From Rhodospirillales bacterium (GTDB taxonomy: Bacteria > Pseudomonadota > Alphaproteobacteria > Rhodospirillales > Casp-alpha2), in assembly GCA_018664265.1 (NCBI GenBank), contig JABJOR010000427.1, forward strand, positions 1 to 8,537: a DNA stretch of 8,537 nucleotides, in the 5' to 3' direction. The notes beneath the pieces are model-generated. The model was not told where the DNA came from, did no database searches, and worked only from the letters and a program-made list of their open reading frames with translations. Shown piece after piece: positions 6,614-8,537 of the stretch. The position numbers and the translations under genes were made by a program. Within the stretch, counting starts at the first letter, position 1. Each line of letters begins with the position of its first letter.

Positions 6614-7762
6614 TTATAGAATGACATCTTCCAAAGATTTGAAATGATCCGTGATTTGCTCATAGCCGTCATCGGTTAAAATGAAGCTGTCACCAACCTG
6701 GGCACGAAATGATTTTGATACCGTGACCGAGCCATCAACGGCCAGCACCATGCCGGGCTGTAATATCGTTTTGTCGCCGAACACCAGTTCCGGTTTTTCC
6801 AGAAAACTGAATCCGGTGGCACGGCCACAGCGGAACGGGTACTCGTATCCGGCCCCTTGGATAACTTCTGCGTAAGCCGCATGGACGTCTTCAGCGGCGA
6901 TGCCGGGGCGCAAGACTTTGAGGGCGGCGGCCTGGCTTTCGACCGCAACCTGATACACGGCTTCTTGTGATTTATCGGCGACTTCTTCAATCCAGAACGT
7001 GCGGTCAAAGCCCAGCTTGAAGCGGTGGAAGTTTGTCATGCCACAAAAGCACAAGAATACTGGTTCACCGCGTTTCATCACGCGTGTCGAGGCACGGTGA
7101 TGGGGCATTGTGATTTCCTTGCCGGACGCCATAATCTGTAAAAAATGCGTGTTGGGTGACATACGGGTATCGTCATAATGGGTTTCAAGCAGTTCTGCGG
7201 CCTTATGGGTGCCAGCACTTGATATGGCGAGGGCGACTTCAAATTCCCGCACACCATGCGCAATTGTCGCACGCCCCGCATTCATCATGGCCATAGCCAC
7301 CTGCCCTGCGTGACGGGCCAGTTGTAATTCTTCTTCTGATTTGATCATACGCATGTCAGCAACGATGGGCGTTACGTCACTTAGTTTCGAGGCATCAATG
7401 ATGGTATCAATATAATTACGGACCAGTGGCGGCATCTGGTCTGGCTCAATAGCTACTTGCGATGCGTCTTTTATAGCATTCGGTAAGGCGGCTCGCCACT
7501 CATCCCCCATACCGTCATTCCAGGCTTCTATTCGGTCCACGGCGGCCACAGCTTCCGCCATATCCATTTCCATGTTGGGCGTAATCAGCAGACTCTTGCC
7601 ATCCTTTGGAACCACAAGAATTGTCGGGCGACCAAACTCCATGTGCAGGTAGTCATAGTACCCGGTGAAATAATAAACACTGTCATCATCAGTGATCAGG
7701 GCGACATCTATGTTTGCAGCATCCAGCCTTGTGCGGAGCTCGTTCATTCTTTGCGTGAACAT
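6614..7762 (-). CDS. M24-family 'pita-bread' protein, creatinase/ectoine-hydrolase-like, metal ligands lost
   Basis: A 382-residue protein with the two-domain M24 layout: an N-terminal creatinase domain (about 1-135) and a C-terminal pita-bread domain (about 140-375, starting MIKSEEELQLARHAG). By hand alignment the five metal ligands of Xaa-Pro aminopeptidases are not kept. The first Asp position is in LCFCG (237-241) and the second in KLGFDRTF (249-256, Asp shifted). The His position is R314 in CGRATGF, one Glu is replaced by D343 in AVDGSV, and the last Glu by G357 in VGDSF. A conserved His remains (H221 or H222 in MPHHRAS). Creatinase and ectoine hydrolase (DoeA/EutD) are non-metal members that cleave C-N bonds, so this is probably a hydrolase of a small amide or amidine and not a peptidase. 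AGGGGG lies eight bases before the ATG. It sits between the PuuE-like and racemase-like genes in one operon. Confidence 0.85.
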   Translation of the reverse strand: MFTQRMNELRTRLDAANIDVALITDDDSVYYFTGYYDYLHMEFGRPTILVVPKDGKSLLITPNMEMDMAEAVAAVDRIEAWNDGMGDEWRAALPNAIKDASQVAIEPDQMPPLVRNYIDTIIDASKLSDVTPIVADMRMIKSEEELQLARHAGQVAMAMMNAGRATIAHGVREFEVALAISSAGTHKAAELLETHYDDTRMSPNTHFLQIMASGKEITMPHHRASTRVMKRGEPVFLCFCGMTNFHRFKLGFDRTFWIEEVADKSQEAVYQVAVESQAAALKVLRPGIAAEDVHAAYAEVIQGAGYEYPFRCGRATGFSFLEKPELVFGDKTILQPGMVLAVDGSVTVSKSFRAQVGDSFILTDDGYEQITDHFKSLEDVIL

Positions 7763-7794
7763 GGTGTTATCCCCCTGCTCTGGTTTAATTCGAT

Positions 7795-8537
7795 TTATTC
7801 AGGTGGATGGGTTTCTATCCAGTGTCTTGCGATATCCACACGCCTGGTGATCCAGACATCATCTTTTTCTATGATGTAATCAAGGAATTTTGTCAGTCCG
7901 GCAATGCGTCCGGGGCGTCCGATAAGTCGCGGGTGCAGGCCCACACTCATCATGCCTGGTTGGCCTTCAAGGCCTTCTTCATAGAGTGCATCGAAGGTAT
8001 CGCGCATATAGATGAAAAAGTCATCAGCGTGATCAAAGCCCTGATTGCGTGCGCACCGACTGTCGTTGGTATCCAGTCCATAAGGCACCACAAGATGGGC
8101 TTTGCCGAAATCAGAATTCCAGTATGGCAGATCATCGTTGTAGGCGTCGCTGTCATACAGAAAACCGCCCTCCTCCACAATTAATCTGCGGGTGTTTATG
8201 GATGGGCGTCCGGTGTACCAACCCAGCGGGCGCTCGCCCGTGACTTTTTCGATAGTCTTGATGCACTTTGCAATGTGCTCTCGTTCTACATCTTCGGAAA
8301 CATTGGCATAATCAATCCAGCGCCAACCGTGACTTTGCACATCGGCGAGGCCTTCACTGACTGCCAGACCGATAATATCGGCAACTTCAGTGTTCAATTC
8401 CAGTGCGCGGCCAACGGCATTGATGGTCAGTGGAATTTCGCGTTCGCCAAAGTGCCGCAAAATACGCCAGAAGCCCACGCGCGAGCCGTACTCATACAGG
8501 CTTTCAATATTCAGGTTTCGCTGGCCCTGTAGGTAAG
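7795..8537 (-). CDS. PuuE/allantoinase-like polysaccharide-deacetylase-family protein (5' partial)
   Basis: The reading frame is open to the window edge. About 246 C-terminal codons are seen, starting YLQGQRNLNIESLYEYGS. PuuE proteins are about 300 residues, so some 50-60 N-terminal residues lie outside. The GTG near 8476 is an internal Val, not the start. Family marks are YEYGSRVGFWRILRHF, SHGWRWIDY, TGERPLGWYTGRPSINTRRL, GGFLYDSDAYNDDLPYW, PYGLDTNDSR and VGLHPRLIGRPGR. These match the PuuE-type allantoinase analogues recruited from polysaccharide deacetylases, which open the hydantoin ring of allantoin. The NodB metal motif H-x3-H is not intact: the visible motif is H-G-W-R-W. No other ureide gene is visible, so the true substrate may be another cyclic amide. 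It ends 32 bp before the M24 gene and is probably co-transcribed with it. Confidence 0.88.
   Translation of the reverse strand, partial: YLQGQRNLNIESLYEYGSRVGFWRILRHFGEREIPLTINAVGRALELNTEVADIIGLAVSEGLADVQSHGWRWIDYANVSEDVEREHIAKCIKTIEKVTGERPLGWYTGRPSINTRRLIVEEGGFLYDSDAYNDDLPYWNSDFGKAHLVVPYGLDTNDSRCARNQGFDHADDFFIYMRDTFDALYEEGLEGQPGMMSVGLHPRLIGRPGRIAGLTKFLDYIIEKDDVWITRRVDIARHWIETHPPE

Noticed and set aside
6614..7762. Active Xaa-Pro aminopeptidase or DMSP lyase DddP
   Set aside because: The metal ligands needed for those activities are missing in the hand alignment.
7807..8184. 125-codon open frame on + strand opposite the PuuE-like gene
   Set aside because: It is antisense to a strong family match and has no convincing start signal.
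5810..8537. Complete ectoine degradation operon (eutABCDE/doeABCD)
   Set aside because: Only EutA-like and M24-like members are seen. There is no DoeB/EutE-type deacetylase, EutB or EutC, and the aminotransferase and deacylase belong to other families.
1..8537. CRISPR array, insertion sequence or phage genes
   Set aside because: No spaced direct repeats, transposase-like frames or terminal inverted repeats were found.

Overview
The window looks like bacterial chromosome from an alphaproteobacterium, probably of the Rhodospirillales type. This is an inference. It rests on the tRNA-Glu sequence (GGCCCCA acceptor arm, discriminator A, encoded CCA), the erpA-xthA gene pair, moderate GC content, and the style of the catabolic proteins. 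No 16S or ribosomal protein marker is present, so the genus cannot be fixed.

Layout. Positions 18-93 (-) hold a tRNA-Glu(UUC) with its own likely promoter. Positions 177-1187 (-) hold fbp, a class I fructose-1,6-bisphosphatase. A 164-bp divergent intergenic region follows, then a GlcG/HbpS-type protein gene (1352-1771, +). From 1895 five genes run on the + strand with short gaps of 12, 30, 21 and -1 nt. They encode ErpA (iron-sulfur carrier), exodeoxyribonuclease III (XthA), a small NTF2-like protein, a class I/II PLP aminotransferase, and an M20 amidohydrolase. Converging on these from the right edge are three - strand genes. They encode a PuuE/allantoinase-like polysaccharide-deacetylase-family protein (5' end outside the window), an M24 'pita-bread' protein related to creatinase and ectoine hydrolase, and an Asp/Glu racemase/maleate isomerase/EutA-like protein. 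The two blocks meet tail to tail with an 8-bp overlap of coding sequence.

How the genes fit together. The left part is housekeeping: translation, gluconeogenesis, Fe-S assembly and DNA repair. The right part (about 3.1 kb to the edge) looks like an accessory catabolic locus for a small nitrogenous compound. Its predicted enzymes are two C-N bond or ring-opening hydrolases (PuuE-like and M24), a Cys/Cys racemase or isomerase, an N-acyl or N-carbamoyl amino acid hydrolase (M20) and an aminotransferase. The set resembles the logic of ectoine, hydantoin or ureide breakdown but matches none of those operons as known. Both predicted ring-opening enzymes appear to have lost the metal ligands typical of their superfamilies: all five in the M24 protein, and the second His of the H-x3-H motif in the PuuE-like protein. 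The substrate cannot be read from sequence alone, and no transporter or regulator gene is inside the window.
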